64,000 nucleotides of DNA from Amycolatopsis rubida (GCF_900115345.1 NZ_FOWC01000003.1:642697-706696); one strand, 5' to 3'. Counted from the first letter of the stretch, positions 31,389 to 39,910 are shown. Notes: generated from the letters alone by a model not told the origin. A program made the numbers and translations.

Positions 31389-33894
31389 CGTGGAAGACTG
31401 TTTCGACGCAGTCGTCGTCGGGGCCGGGATCGCCGGTCTCTACGCGGTGCACGAACTCCGCTCGCGCGGCCTGCGGGTGCGCGGCTTCGAGAGCGCGGCC
31501 GGGGTGGGCGGCACGTGGTACCACAACCGGTACCCCGGTGCGCGGTGCGACGTCGAAAGCATCGACTATTCCTACTCGTTCGACGAAGAACTGCAGCAGG
31601 ACTGGACGTGGAGCGAACGGTTCGCGACCCAGGAAGAGATTCTGCGGTATCTCGACCACGTGGCGGACCGGCACGATCTGCGTCCGGCGTACGAGTTGTC
31701 GACCCGGGTGACCGCGGCGGAGTACGACGAACGGTCCGGGCGGTGGACGGTTCGCACCGACACCGCCCGGACCGTCAGCGCGCGTTTTCTCGTGCTGGCT
31801 ACCGGTGTCTTGTCCGCCACCACCATGCCGGAGATTCCCGGGCGGGACAGTTTCGCGGGCGAGCTGTACCACACCGGTGCCTGGCCGCAGCACGCCGTGG
31901 CATTCGAGGGCAAGCGGGTCGGCGTGATCGGGACCGGGTCGTCCGGGATCCAGACGATCCCGGTCGTCGCCGAAACCGCCGCGCAGGTCACGGTTTTCCA
32001 GCGGAGCCCCAACTATTCGATCCCCGCCCGGAACCACCCGCTGACCCCGGAGTACGTCGCGGAAATCAAAGCCGGCTATGCCGAACGCCGGCGGCTGTCG
32101 CGGATCAGCGGCGGCGGCACGCCCACCAGCCCGCACCCGCGCGGCGCGCTCGAGGTCGACGCCGCCGAGCGGACCCGGATTTACGACCAGTGGTGGGAGC
32201 GCGGGGGATACCTGTTCGCCAAGGCATTCCCGGACCAGACCACGAACCTCGCCGCCAACGACACCGCCCGCGAGTACGTCGAGGCGAAGATCCGCGAACT
32301 CGTGCACGATCCGGAGATCGCCGAGCAGCTCATCCCGGACGACCATCCGATCGGCACGAAACGCATCGTCACCGACAGCGGCTATTTCGAGACCTACAAC
32401 CGCGATAACGTCAAGCTGGTCAACCTGAGGCGCACACCGATCAGCGAGATCACGCCGGAGGGAGTCCGCACGTCGGACGCGTTCCACGAACTCGACCTGC
32501 TGATCTTCGCCACCGGCTTCGACGCCATGACGGGTTCGCTGTCCCGGATCGACATCCGCGGCCGGGACGGGCGCGCGCTGCGCGACGAATGGTCGGCGGG
32601 ACCGCGCACCTACCTCGGGCTGGCGGTCGCCGGATTCCCCAACATGTTCGTCGTTTCCGGGCCCGGCAGCCCGAGCGTCCTGGCGAACATGGTGCTGACC
32701 GCGGAACAGCACGTGGACTGGATCGCGTCCTGTGTGGACTATCTCGGCGAAAACCGGGTTTCGACCATCGAGGCGACCGAGGACGCCGTGACGCACTGGG
32801 TGGCCGAGTGCAACGCCAACGCGGCGGCGACGTTGTTCCCGGCCGCCAGCTCCTGGTACCTCGGCGCGAACATCCCCGGCAAGCCGCGGGTGTTCATGCC
32901 CTACCTCGGCGGGCTCGGCAAATACCGGGCGATCTGCGACGATGTCGCGGCCGCCGGATACCGGGGGTTCGTCCTCGGCGATCCCGCGGGCACCGAGGTG
33001 AAGGCGATGCTGGCCGGGCTGGCCGGCTTCCCGGACGTGACCCAGCACGATCCCGCCGAGCTGCGGGCGATCATCCGGTCCCGCCGGGCACCGCTGACGC
33101 ACCAGCCCGCGATGCGGATCGCGGAGGACCGCGTCATCGAAGGCCCCGGCGGCGACCTGCCGCTGCGGATCTACGCGCCACACCACGACGGGCCGCTTCC
33201 GGCGGTCGTCTTCGCGCACGGCGGCGGTTTCGTGTTCTGCGACCTCGACAGCCACGACGAGTTCTGCCGCTCCATGGCCGCCGCGGTGGGAGCTGTCGTG
33301 ATCGCGGTCGGCTACCGGCTGGCCCCGGACCATCCCGGACCCGCGGCGATGGAGGACATGTACACGGCGCTGGTCTGGGCGGCTCAGCACGCCGCCGAGT
33401 ACGGGGGAGACCCGGCCAGGATCGGCGTGGCCGGCGACAGCGCCGGGGGCAACCTGGCCGCCACGGTGTGCCTCGCGGCCCGAGACCGCGGCGGCCCGCG
33501 CATCGCCGGGCAAGTCCTGCTGTACCCGGTGATCGACGACGATTTCTCCACCGAGTCCTACCGGCGCTACGGCGAGGGCTACTACAACACCGAGACCGCG
33601 ATGCGGTGGTACTGGGCGCAATACGCGCCGGACGGAACCGACAGCCCCTACCTGGTGCCCACGCGGGCCGAGTCGCTGGCAGACCTTCCGCCCGCAGTGG
33701 TCGCGACCGCCGAGCTGGACCCGCTCTGCGCCTCCGGCGACGACTACGCGCAGCGGCTGCGGGCAGCCGGGGCACCAGTCACCGCGCACCGGTTCGAGGG
33801 CCTGTTCCACGGCTTCCTGACGATCCCGGCGTTGTCCCTGACCGGACCCGCGCGCGAGAAGCTCTGGCAGATGATGCGGGACCTCCTGGCCTAG
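31381..33894 (+). CDS. Baeyer-Villiger monooxygenase fused to HSL-type esterase
   Basis: An 837-residue fusion. Residues 1-about 540 are a type I BVMO: GAGIAG (14-19) for FAD, the family fingerprint FAGELYHTGAW (158-168), a second Rossmann GTGSSG for NADPH, and ATGFDAMTG. Residues about 545-837 are a hormone-sensitive-lipase-like hydrolase: HGGGF oxyanion motif, nucleophile elbow GDSAGGN, an acid in AELDPLCASGDDYA and a histidine in GLFHGFL. The first half would turn a ketone into an ester or lactone, the second hydrolyse it. Within a steroid locus the likely substrate is a steroid ketone (for example C17 or C20), which is inference. It overlaps hsaC by 8 nt. Confidence 0.9.
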   Translation: MSDVEDCFDAVVVGAGIAGLYAVHELRSRGLRVRGFESAAGVGGTWYHNRYPGARCDVESIDYSYSFDEELQQDWTWSERFATQEEILRYLDHVADRHDLRPAYELSTRVTAAEYDERSGRWTVRTDTARTVSARFLVLATGVLSATTMPEIPGRDSFAGELYHTGAWPQHAVAFEGKRVGVIGTGSSGIQTIPVVAETAAQVTVFQRSPNYSIPARNHPLTPEYVAEIKAGYAERRRLSRISGGGTPTSPHPRGALEVDAAERTRIYDQWWERGGYLFAKAFPDQTTNLAANDTAREYVEAKIRELVHDPEIAEQLIPDDHPIGTKRIVTDSGYFETYNRDNVKLVNLRRTPISEITPEGVRTSDAFHELDLLIFATGFDAMTGSLSRIDIRGRDGRALRDEWSAGPRTYLGLAVAGFPNMFVVSGPGSPSVLANMVLTAEQHVDWIASCVDYLGENRVSTIEATEDAVTHWVAECNANAAATLFPAASSWYLGANIPGKPRVFMPYLGGLGKYRAICDDVAAAGYRGFVLGDPAGTEVKAMLAGLAGFPDVTQHDPAELRAIIRSRRAPLTHQPAMRIAEDRVIEGPGGDLPLRIYAPHHDGPLPAVVFAHGGGFVFCDLDSHDEFCRSMAAAVGAVVIAVGYRLAPDHPGPAAMEDMYTALVWAAQHAAEYGGDPARIGVAGDSAGGNLAATVCLAARDRGGPRIAGQVLLYPVIDDDFSTESYRRYGEGYYNTETAMRWYWAQYAPDGTDSPYLVPTRAESLADLPPAVVATAELDPLCASGDDYAQRLRAAGAPVTAHRFEGLFHGFLTIPALSLTGPAREKLWQMMRDLLA

Positions 33895-33907
33895 GAAGGG
33901 CTGATCC

Positions 33908-35380
33908 ATGACGACCGACAAACTGCGTCCCGTCCCGGCCGCCGTGATCACCGACTGGCACGAGACCGCGGATGTGGTGATCGCCGGGTACGGCATCGCG
34001 GGCGTGTCCGCGGCGATCGAGGCGGCGAGGTCCGGCGCGCAAGTGCTGATCCTGGAACGCACGAGCGGCTGGGGCGGCGCGGCGGCGCTGGCGGGCGGTT
34101 TCGTGTACCTCGGCGGCGGCACTCCGCTCCAGCGCGCCCTCGGTTTCGAGGACAGCGTGGAGAACATGGAGAAGTTCCTGCTCGCAGCTGTCGGCCCAGG
34201 CGCGGACGAAGCCAAGATCGCCGACTACTGCCGCGGCAGCCTGGAACACTACGACTGGCTGGTCGGCAACGGCGTGCCCTTCCGCGAGGCACTCTGGGAC
34301 GAACCCGGCTGGGAACCGCCGCACGACGAAGGCCTGGCGTACTCCGGCGGCGAGAACGCGGCCCCGTTCAACGCCGTCGCCAGCCCCGCGCCGCGCGGAC
34401 ACGTGCCGAAAATGAGCAACAAACGCACCGGTGAGCAAGGCGGCGGCTACATGCTGATGAAGCCGCTCGCGGAGACCGCCGAAGCGCTCGGCGTACGCGT
34501 TTCCTACGACGTCCGCCTGAGCCGTCTCATCGTGGACGGCGAGCGAGTCGTCGGAGTGCTCGCGCGGCGCTACGGCCGCGAGATCGCCGTACGGGCCGAA
34601 CTCGGTGTCGTCCTGGCCACCGGCGGATTCGCCTACTCCGAGCAGATGGTCGCCGACCATACGCCGCAGTTGATCGGCCGCCCGGGAGCCGCCATCGAGG
34701 AACACGACGGCGTCGGCATCCTGGCCGCCACCGCGTTCGGTGCGGCGACGGCGCATATGGACGCCACCGAGGTCGCGTTCTTCGGCGACCCGCAGATGAT
34801 GGCGCGCGGCATTCTCGTCAACGGACAAGGCCAGCGTTACGTCACCGAGGACACCTACCCGGGGAGGATCGGCCAGGCGACGCTGTTCCACCAGGACAAC
34901 CAGGCGTACCTGGTGATCGACGAACAGGCACACGAGGAAGCGCTCGCCACCGAGACCGCGACCCCGAACTTCCGCGTGCCGCCGACCTGGGCCGCGGAGA
35001 CTGTCGCCGAACTGGAAGCCGACATGGGCCTGCCGAGACTGTCACTGCAAACCACGGTCGATCTCTACAACACCTATGCGGCGCGAGGCGAGGACCCGCT
35101 GTTCGGCAAGAAACCGGAATGGCTGCGCCCGCTCGCCGGCGCGGTCGCCGCCTTCGACCTGCGGGGCGCCACCGCCGGCTTCCCGCTCGGCGGCCTGCGA
35201 ACCGACCTGGACGCTCGGGTGCTGCACGTGTCCGGGGCACCGATCCCGGGCTTGTTCGCGGCTGGCCGCTGCACGGCGGGAATCTGCACCGGCGGTTACG
35301 TCAGCGGCGCTTCGCTGGGCGACGGCAGTTTCTACGGACGCCGCGCCGGACGCGCCGCGGCGAAGGGAGACGTTCAATGA
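33908..35380 (+). CDS. FAD-binding KstD/fumarate-reductase-like flavoprotein
   Basis: A 490-residue flavoprotein of the FAD_binding_2 family. The dinucleotide motif is VVIAGYGIAGVSAAIEAARSGAQVLILERTSGWGG, with ATGGFAYS, ARGILVNGQGQRYVTED and the C-terminal FAD motif LFAAGRCTAGICTGGYVSGASLGDG. It is shorter than true KstD and resembles Rv1817-type ketosteroid dehydrogenase relatives; a delta-4(5-alpha) dehydrogenase or another enone-forming/reducing activity on steroid intermediates is likely. The start follows GGAAGGG by 8 nt. Its stop overlaps the hsaB ATG (ATGA), tying it to the Hsa operon. Confidence 0.82.
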   Translation: MTTDKLRPVPAAVITDWHETADVVIAGYGIAGVSAAIEAARSGAQVLILERTSGWGGAAALAGGFVYLGGGTPLQRALGFEDSVENMEKFLLAAVGPGADEAKIADYCRGSLEHYDWLVGNGVPFREALWDEPGWEPPHDEGLAYSGGENAAPFNAVASPAPRGHVPKMSNKRTGEQGGGYMLMKPLAETAEALGVRVSYDVRLSRLIVDGERVVGVLARRYGREIAVRAELGVVLATGGFAYSEQMVADHTPQLIGRPGAAIEEHDGVGILAATAFGAATAHMDATEVAFFGDPQMMARGILVNGQGQRYVTEDTYPGRIGQATLFHQDNQAYLVIDEQAHEEALATETATPNFRVPPTWAAETVAELEADMGLPRLSLQTTVDLYNTYAARGEDPLFGKKPEWLRPLAGAVAAFDLRGATAGFPLGGLRTDLDARVLHVSGAPIPGLFAAGRCTAGICTGGYVSGASLGDGSFYGRRAGRAAAKGDVQ

Positions 35381-35871
35381 CCGAACCGTCGGACCCCATC
35401 CGGATGCGAACCGTGCTGGGACATTTCGCGACCGGCGTGGTGGCGATCACCGGCATCGACGAGGAAACCGGCTCACCGGCCGGGCTGGCGGCGAACTCGT
35501 TCACGTCGGTGTCGCTCGATCCGCCGCTGGTCGCGTTCTGCGTGGCGGCGACCAGCACCTCGTGGCCGCGGGTGCGCTCGGCGGGCTGTTACGCGATCAG
35601 CATCCTGTCTGAATCGCAGGAAGCGGTGTGCCGTCAGCTGGCGGCTCGCGGGGTCGGCAAGTTCGCCGGGATCGAGTGGACGCCGTCGCCTTCGGGCGCG
35701 CCCGTGGTAGCCGGTTCGCTGGCGTGGATCGAGGCGGAACTCGATACCGAGCACGGGGCAGGCGATCACGCGATCGTGGTTTCGCGGGTGCGGCATCTGT
35801 CCTCGTCGGATCTTGAGCCGCTGGTCTTCTTCCGGGGCCGCTACGGACGGATCAGCGCGGGCGTCCGCTGA
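35377..35871 (+). CDS. hsaB: Flavin reductase, HsaB-like
   Basis: A 164-residue flavin reductase of the HpaC/HsaB FMN-binding split-barrel family: MRTVLGHFATGVVAITG, GLAANSFTSVSLDPPLVAFCVA, and the C-terminal SSDLEPLVFFRGRYGRI. It would supply reduced flavin to HsaA. It is translationally coupled to the upstream flavoprotein gene instead of lying next to hsaA, an unusual order compared with mycobacterial hsaADCB. The assignment to the HsaA system rests on family and cluster. Confidence 0.88.
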   Translation: MTEPSDPIRMRTVLGHFATGVVAITGIDEETGSPAGLAANSFTSVSLDPPLVAFCVAATSTSWPRVRSAGCYAISILSESQEAVCRQLAARGVGKFAGIEWTPSPSGAPVVAGSLAWIEAELDTEHGAGDHAIVVSRVRHLSSSDLEPLVFFRGRYGRISAGVR

Positions 35872-35919
35872 TCGGGAAGGCTGGCCGAACGGCCCCGGTA
35901 CCGCTGGCAAGGTCGCCCC

Positions 35920-36759
35920 ATGACCCCCGATCTGGTTGAACTCCCCACCGAACACGGCGTGCTGCGCTACCGCGAAAGCGGCGACGGTCCGCCCTTGGTG
36001 CTGCTGCACGGTTCCGGACCCGGCGTGACCGGATGGCGCAACTTCGGTGCCAACGTGGCGACCTTCGCCCAGCACTACCGGACGATCGTCCTGGAGTTCC
36101 CGGGCTTCGGGGTCAGCGACGATTTCGGCGCCGTACACCCGATGCGGTCCGCCGGGACCGCCGTGCGCGCGCTGCTCGACGGTCTTTCCCTGGACCGCGT
36201 GCGCATGGTCGGCAACTCGATGGGCGGGTTCGTAGCGACGGACTTCGCGCTGTCGGCCCCCGAACGTGTCGAGCGGCTGGTCACGATCGGCGGCATCGGA
36301 ACCCCGATTTTCAGCGCCCAGCCCGGGGAGGGGATCGTCCGGCTCAGCGAGTTCGTCGAAAACCCGGCCCGCGACGCGCTCGTGGCCTGGCTGCGTTCGA
36401 TGGTCTACGACCAGGCGCTGGTCACCGAGGAGATGATCGAGGAACGCTGGCTCCAGGCGACGGACCCCGCGACCCTGGAGAACTCGCGCCGGATGTACGG
36501 CGCGGCAGCGCTGGCCGGGATGGCGGCAGCCGCACGCAGCGCGGAAACCCCGGCCTGGGCGCAGTTGCGCCGCCTCGACGTCCCGACGCTGGTCACCTGG
36601 GGCCGCGACGACCGCGTCAGCCCGGTCGACATGGCTTTGCTCCCGATGCGCGCCCTTCCGCGGGGCGAGGTGCACATCTTCCCGAACTGCGGGCATTGGG
36701 TCATGATCGAACAGAAGGCCGCCTGGGAAGCCGCTGTCCTGGCGTTCCTCGGCCGCTGA
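35920..36759 (+). CDS. hsaD: Meta-cleavage product hydrolase (HsaD-like)
   Basis: A 279-residue alpha/beta hydrolase of the C-C bond hydrolase (MhpC/BphD/HsaD) family. The oxyanion region is HGSGPGVTGWRNF, the nucleophile S100 is in GNSMGG, the acid is in WGRDDRVSP and the base in NCGHW. HsaD splits 4,9-DSHA into HHD and DOHNAA. The start lies 48 bp after hsaB. A sequence upstream, CGCTGGCAAGGTCGCCCCAT, resembles one upstream of hsaA (29213-29231), perhaps a shared promoter element. HsaE, F and G are not present downstream. Confidence 0.92.
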   Translation: MTPDLVELPTEHGVLRYRESGDGPPLVLLHGSGPGVTGWRNFGANVATFAQHYRTIVLEFPGFGVSDDFGAVHPMRSAGTAVRALLDGLSLDRVRMVGNSMGGFVATDFALSAPERVERLVTIGGIGTPIFSAQPGEGIVRLSEFVENPARDALVAWLRSMVYDQALVTEEMIEERWLQATDPATLENSRRMYGAAALAGMAAAARSAETPAWAQLRRLDVPTLVTWGRDDRVSPVDMALLPMRALPRGEVHIFPNCGHWVMIEQKAAWEAAVLAFLGR

Positions 36760-36760
36760 T

Positions 36761-36775
36761 GTTCCGCTGACTGGA
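36761..36775. promoter_or_regulatory. Motif GTTCCGCTGACTGGA upstream of kstD
   Basis: GTTCCGCTGACTGG matches, with one difference, the minus-strand sequence GTTTCGCTGACTGG at 28043-28056 upstream of kshB. A weaker relative, GTTCACTGACTGGAAC, is at 27586-27601 upstream of kshA. All lie 70-105 bp before a steroid gene start. This suggests a common operator, but short motifs can recur by chance. Confidence 0.35.
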
Positions 36776-36853
36776 CTCGGCCGGGGGACCGGCGCGCCCG
36801 GCGAAATACGGTGGCCCGGCCTCCCGCCGAGAACGAAGTGGAGTTCGAAGGAC

Positions 36854-38545
36854 ATGAAGAAGAAAATGCCCGCGCTCGTGCCGGCCAGGGACACGACCGT
36901 CGATCTCCTCGTCGTCGGCTCGGGAACCGGCATGGCCGCCGCGCTCGCGGCCCACGAACGCGGACTGTCCGCTTTGGTCGTCGAGAAGACCGGCTACGTC
37001 GGCGGATCGACCGCGCGTTCCGGCGGCGCCTTCTGGATTCCCGGGAACGCGGTGCTCCCGGACACCGGTCCTCAAGCCGTCGCCGACGCGGGTGCCTACC
37101 TGGACGCGGTAGTCGGCGATTCGGCCCCGGCCGAACGCGGCCGCGCCTACCTCGAACACGGTGCCGCCGCTGTCGACATGTTGCGCCGCACCACTCCCAT
37201 GCGGTTCTTCTGGGCCAAGGGCTACTCCGACTACCACCCCGAGGAACCTGGCGGCCGTCCCGAGGGCCGGACGTGCGAATGCCGCCCGTTCAACGCTTCC
37301 GTGCTCGGCGGCGAGCGCCCCCGGCTGCGTCCCGGCGTGATGGAGGCCCCGGTCCCGATGCCCGTCACCGGGGCGGACTACAAGTGGATGAACCTGGTGG
37401 CGCGCAAGCCGCTCAAGGCCCTGCCGCGGATCTTCGCCCGAGCCGCGCTGGGCATCGGCGGCATGCTGATCGGCCGCGACTACCTGGCGGGCGGGCAAGC
37501 GCTCGCGGCCGGGATGTTCGCGGGCGTGCTGCGCGCGGGCATTCCCGTGTGGACAGAGACCGCCCTCGCCCGCCTGCTTCACGACGACGGCCGGGTCACC
37601 GGAGCCGTTCTGCGGCAAGGCGACCGCGAAGTCACCGTGCGGGCCCGCCGCGGCGTCGTCCTGGCCGCGGGCGGCTTCGACCACGACATCGAGGCACGGC
37701 ACAAGTTCCAGTCGCCGCGACTCGGCGAGCACAGCCTGGGTTCGGAAGGCAACACCGGCGACGGCATCCTCGCCGGCCAGGAACTCGGCGCGGGCACCGC
37801 TTTGCTGGACCAGGCCTGGTGGTTCCCGGCCTTCGCCCCGGTGCCCGGCGGCGCCCCGGCGGTGCTGCTCGCCGAACGTTCGCTGCCGGGTTCGTTCATC
37901 GTCGACCGGACCGGGAAGCGGTTCCTCAACGAGGCGACCGACTACATGTCGTTCGGCCAGGAAATCCTGGCGCGGGAACGGGCCGGGACGCCGGTCGAGG
38001 AGATGTGGCTGGTTTTCGACCAGCGCTACCGGGACAGCTACATCCTCGCCGGCCGCTGCTTCCCGCGGCAGCCGCTCCCGGAATCGTGGTACCGGGCCGG
38101 AATCGCCCACAAGTCGGACGACCTCGGCGCGCTGGCACAGGCGATGGGCGTTCCGGCCGATTCCTTCCAGGACACTTTCCAGCAGTTCAACGATTGCGCC
38201 GCCGCCGGACGCGACACAGCCTTCGGCCGCGGCGACAGTGCCTACGACCGCTACTACGGCGACCCCACGATCGGCCCCAACCCGAACCTGGCCCCGCTGC
38301 GCCGCGCCCCGTACTACGCGGTCAAGGTGGTCCTCAGCGACCTCGGCACCTGCGGCGGATTGGTCGCCGACGAACACGCCCGGGTCCTGCGCGAGGACGG
38401 CGCGGTGGTGGAAGGACTGTACGCGATCGGGAACACCGCGGCGAACGCCTTCGGCACCTCGTACCCGGGCGCTGGTGCGACGATCGGGCAGGGCGTGGTG
38501 TACGGGTATATTGCCGCGCTGCACGCGGCGGGCGCGTCTTCGTAA
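36854..38545 (+). CDS. kstD: 3-ketosteroid delta-1-dehydrogenase
   Basis: A 563-residue FAD enzyme of canonical KstD size. Signatures: LLVVGSGTGMAAALAAHERGLSALVVEKTGYVGGSTARSGG-type N-terminus (FAD), FWAKGYSDYHPEEPGG with the PGGRPEGRTCECRPF region, SFIVDRTGKRFLNEATDYMSF, and the C-terminal YYAVKVVLSDLGTCGGLVADEHARVL and NAFGTSYPGAGATIGQG. It introduces the C1=C2 double bond into 3-ketosteroids. GAAGGA precedes the ATG by 4 nt. It is the last gene of the plus-strand steroid run; a hairpin element follows. Confidence 0.94.
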   Translation: MKKKMPALVPARDTTVDLLVVGSGTGMAAALAAHERGLSALVVEKTGYVGGSTARSGGAFWIPGNAVLPDTGPQAVADAGAYLDAVVGDSAPAERGRAYLEHGAAAVDMLRRTTPMRFFWAKGYSDYHPEEPGGRPEGRTCECRPFNASVLGGERPRLRPGVMEAPVPMPVTGADYKWMNLVARKPLKALPRIFARAALGIGGMLIGRDYLAGGQALAAGMFAGVLRAGIPVWTETALARLLHDDGRVTGAVLRQGDREVTVRARRGVVLAAGGFDHDIEARHKFQSPRLGEHSLGSEGNTGDGILAGQELGAGTALLDQAWWFPAFAPVPGGAPAVLLAERSLPGSFIVDRTGKRFLNEATDYMSFGQEILARERAGTPVEEMWLVFDQRYRDSYILAGRCFPRQPLPESWYRAGIAHKSDDLGALAQAMGVPADSFQDTFQQFNDCAAAGRDTAFGRGDSAYDRYYGDPTIGPNPNLAPLRRAPYYAVKVVLSDLGTCGGLVADEHARVLREDGAVVEGLYAIGNTAANAFGTSYPGAGATIGQGVVYGYIAALHAAGASS

Positions 38546-38560
38546 CCTTGGCGGAACGTG

Positions 38561-38597
38561 CGTGAGGGAATCAGATTCTCTCAGGGTTCCCCTCACG
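38561..38597. terminator. Bidirectional hairpin between kstD and tetR
   Basis: CGTGAGGGAA (38561-38570) pairs with TTCCCCTCACG (38587-38597), allowing one bulged base, and an inner GAATCAGATTC adds self-complementarity. It lies between convergent kstD and TetR genes. Its right half is identical over 16 bases to 6673-6688, so it belongs to a dispersed intergenic element that here serves as terminator. Confidence 0.6.
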
Positions 38598-38613
38598 GCC
38601 CGCTGAGAAAAGC

Positions 38614-39228
38614 TTACCGGGGCAGCCGAGTCAGGCCGCTCAACGCCAACCGCAACCCTCGCGCGTCCCACCGCTCGATGTCCCCGAAATCATCCGACCC
38701 CCCGCTGCGCACCCACCGGATCAGCGCGTGCCGCATCGTCTGGATCACCAGCAGCGCCGGAAGCTCGCGCAGGAACGGATCCGCGTCAAGCTCGTAATAC
38801 CGGGCCAGGAACCGGGTCACCGCCTCGCTCAGCCCCTCGCACCATTCCACGAACCGGAGCCGGTACTGCGGCGTGTTGACGATCAGCGTCATGATCTGGT
38901 GGTCGTACTCCGGCACCTGCCGCCGGTTCAGCTCCGTGGTGAGCGCGGCCGTCAGGACCTCGACCGGGTCCGCGTCGTCCGGCGCGTCCTCGAGCCCCTG
39001 GAGGATGACGCGTTCGCTGCGGCGCAGCAGCGGCATCAGGACGTCCTCCTTGACCGGGAAGTGCCGGTGGAACGTCCGCGGGTTGATCCCGACGATCTCG
39101 CAGATCCGCTCGACAGTGACCGCGGTGTGGCCCTCGGCGACGAACAGGTCGCGCGCGGTGAGCGCGATGTTCATCCGCAGCTCCTCGGCCCGGCGTTCGG
39201 TGAGAGTCTGCCGTTTCGGGTCCGTCAC
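38614..39228 (-). CDS. TetR-family transcriptional regulator of the steroid island
   Basis: A 204-residue TetR regulator: RRAEELRMNIALTARDLFVAEGHTAVTVERICEIVGINPRTFHRHFPVKEDVL is the DNA-binding domain, followed by an all-helical ligand domain ending IERWDARGLRLALSGL. GTG at 39228 (TDPKRQTLTERR) is chosen because GGGAGGGAG lies upstream; the longer frame would place the palindrome TGTCAGAATATGACA (39330-39344) inside coding sequence. The palindrome is about 100 bp upstream and matches one at the IclR promoter. It may autoregulate; it could be the regulator of the whole island. Confidence 0.88.
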   Translation of the reverse strand: MTDPKRQTLTERRAEELRMNIALTARDLFVAEGHTAVTVERICEIVGINPRTFHRHFPVKEDVLMPLLRRSERVILQGLEDAPDDADPVEVLTAALTTELNRRQVPEYDHQIMTLIVNTPQYRLRFVEWCEGLSEAVTRFLARYYELDADPFLRELPALLVIQTMRHALIRWVRSGGSDDFGDIERWDARGLRLALSGLTRLPR

Positions 39229-39329
39229 CAGGACTCCCTCCCTGTCGCGTGCATGGACCGTAGCCGCCCGGACGCGCCTGGTGATGCCCGCTGACCGCTC
39301 TGCGGAACAACGCGCCGTCCGGCCACGGG

Positions 39330-39344
39330 TGTCAGAATATGACA
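39330..39344. promoter_or_regulatory. TGTCAGAATATGACA palindrome upstream of tetR
   Basis: TGTCA-GAATA-TGACA differs by a single base from TGTCAGAATCTGACA at 25982-25996. It lies upstream of the TetR start at 39228. Together the two copies bracket the steroid genes, which supports their being one regulator's operator. Confidence 0.6.
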
Positions 39345-39506
39345 TGTCGCGGCGCGGCCCGCGCCGATCCTGCTCGGCTCGTCGTGCCGAGCGGCTGCTC
39401 GACCAGATCGGAGGTTCCGTTCGCCCAAGGTGCGTGCTGACGCACCCTTTCCCCGCGAACGAGAATCCTCGTCTTCCATCCTGGGCGCGCGTGCGACAGT
39501 TCGCCG

Positions 39507-39873
39507 TGGATGATCGAGTCAGCGGGCGCGCGGCCAGCCCTGCCGCGGGTCTGCGTCATCGCCGTCACTTCCGGCTCGGTGAGCGACGCCGAACTGGGCA
39601 GCGCGATCCTCGAAATCACCGCGATCGTCCGCGCGATCTGCTCTCGGTGCTGTCGTGCGATGCCGCCGCGTACGTCGCGCAGTTGTGCCGAGACGAGGGA
39701 ATTCCGTTGCTGGGCGGCGGAGGGACGGATTTGTGGCCCGGCTTCGCCGAAGCGCTGAAGGGCAGCTCTCGACCGGACGCGATCGTGTCGTTGACCGACA
39801 GCCAAACCCCTTGGCCGGACACGAAACCGCCGTGCCGGACAGCGGCGGGCCTGTTCCGGCGGGAACATCCAGT
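39507..39873 (+). pseudogene. VWA-like (DUF2201) metallopeptidase remnant
   Basis: Two blocks in different frames match the C-terminal VWA-like domain of DUF2201 putative metallopeptidases. The first (to about 39630) reads PRVCVIAVTSGSVSDAELGSAILEITAIVRA; the second (from 39635) reads DLLSVLSCDAAAYVAQLCRDEG, LLGGGGTDLWPGFAEAL, RPDAIVSLTDSQTPWP and ends RTAAGLFRREHP. A frameshift separates them, the expected metal-site DTSGSVSD is AVTSGSVSD, and the large N-terminal part is absent. It is a decayed fragment beside the tandem repeat. Confidence 0.7.
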
Positions 39874-39910
39874 GAACGAAGACAATCCCGGCTGTCGGCC
39901 GGAGGCCCCG

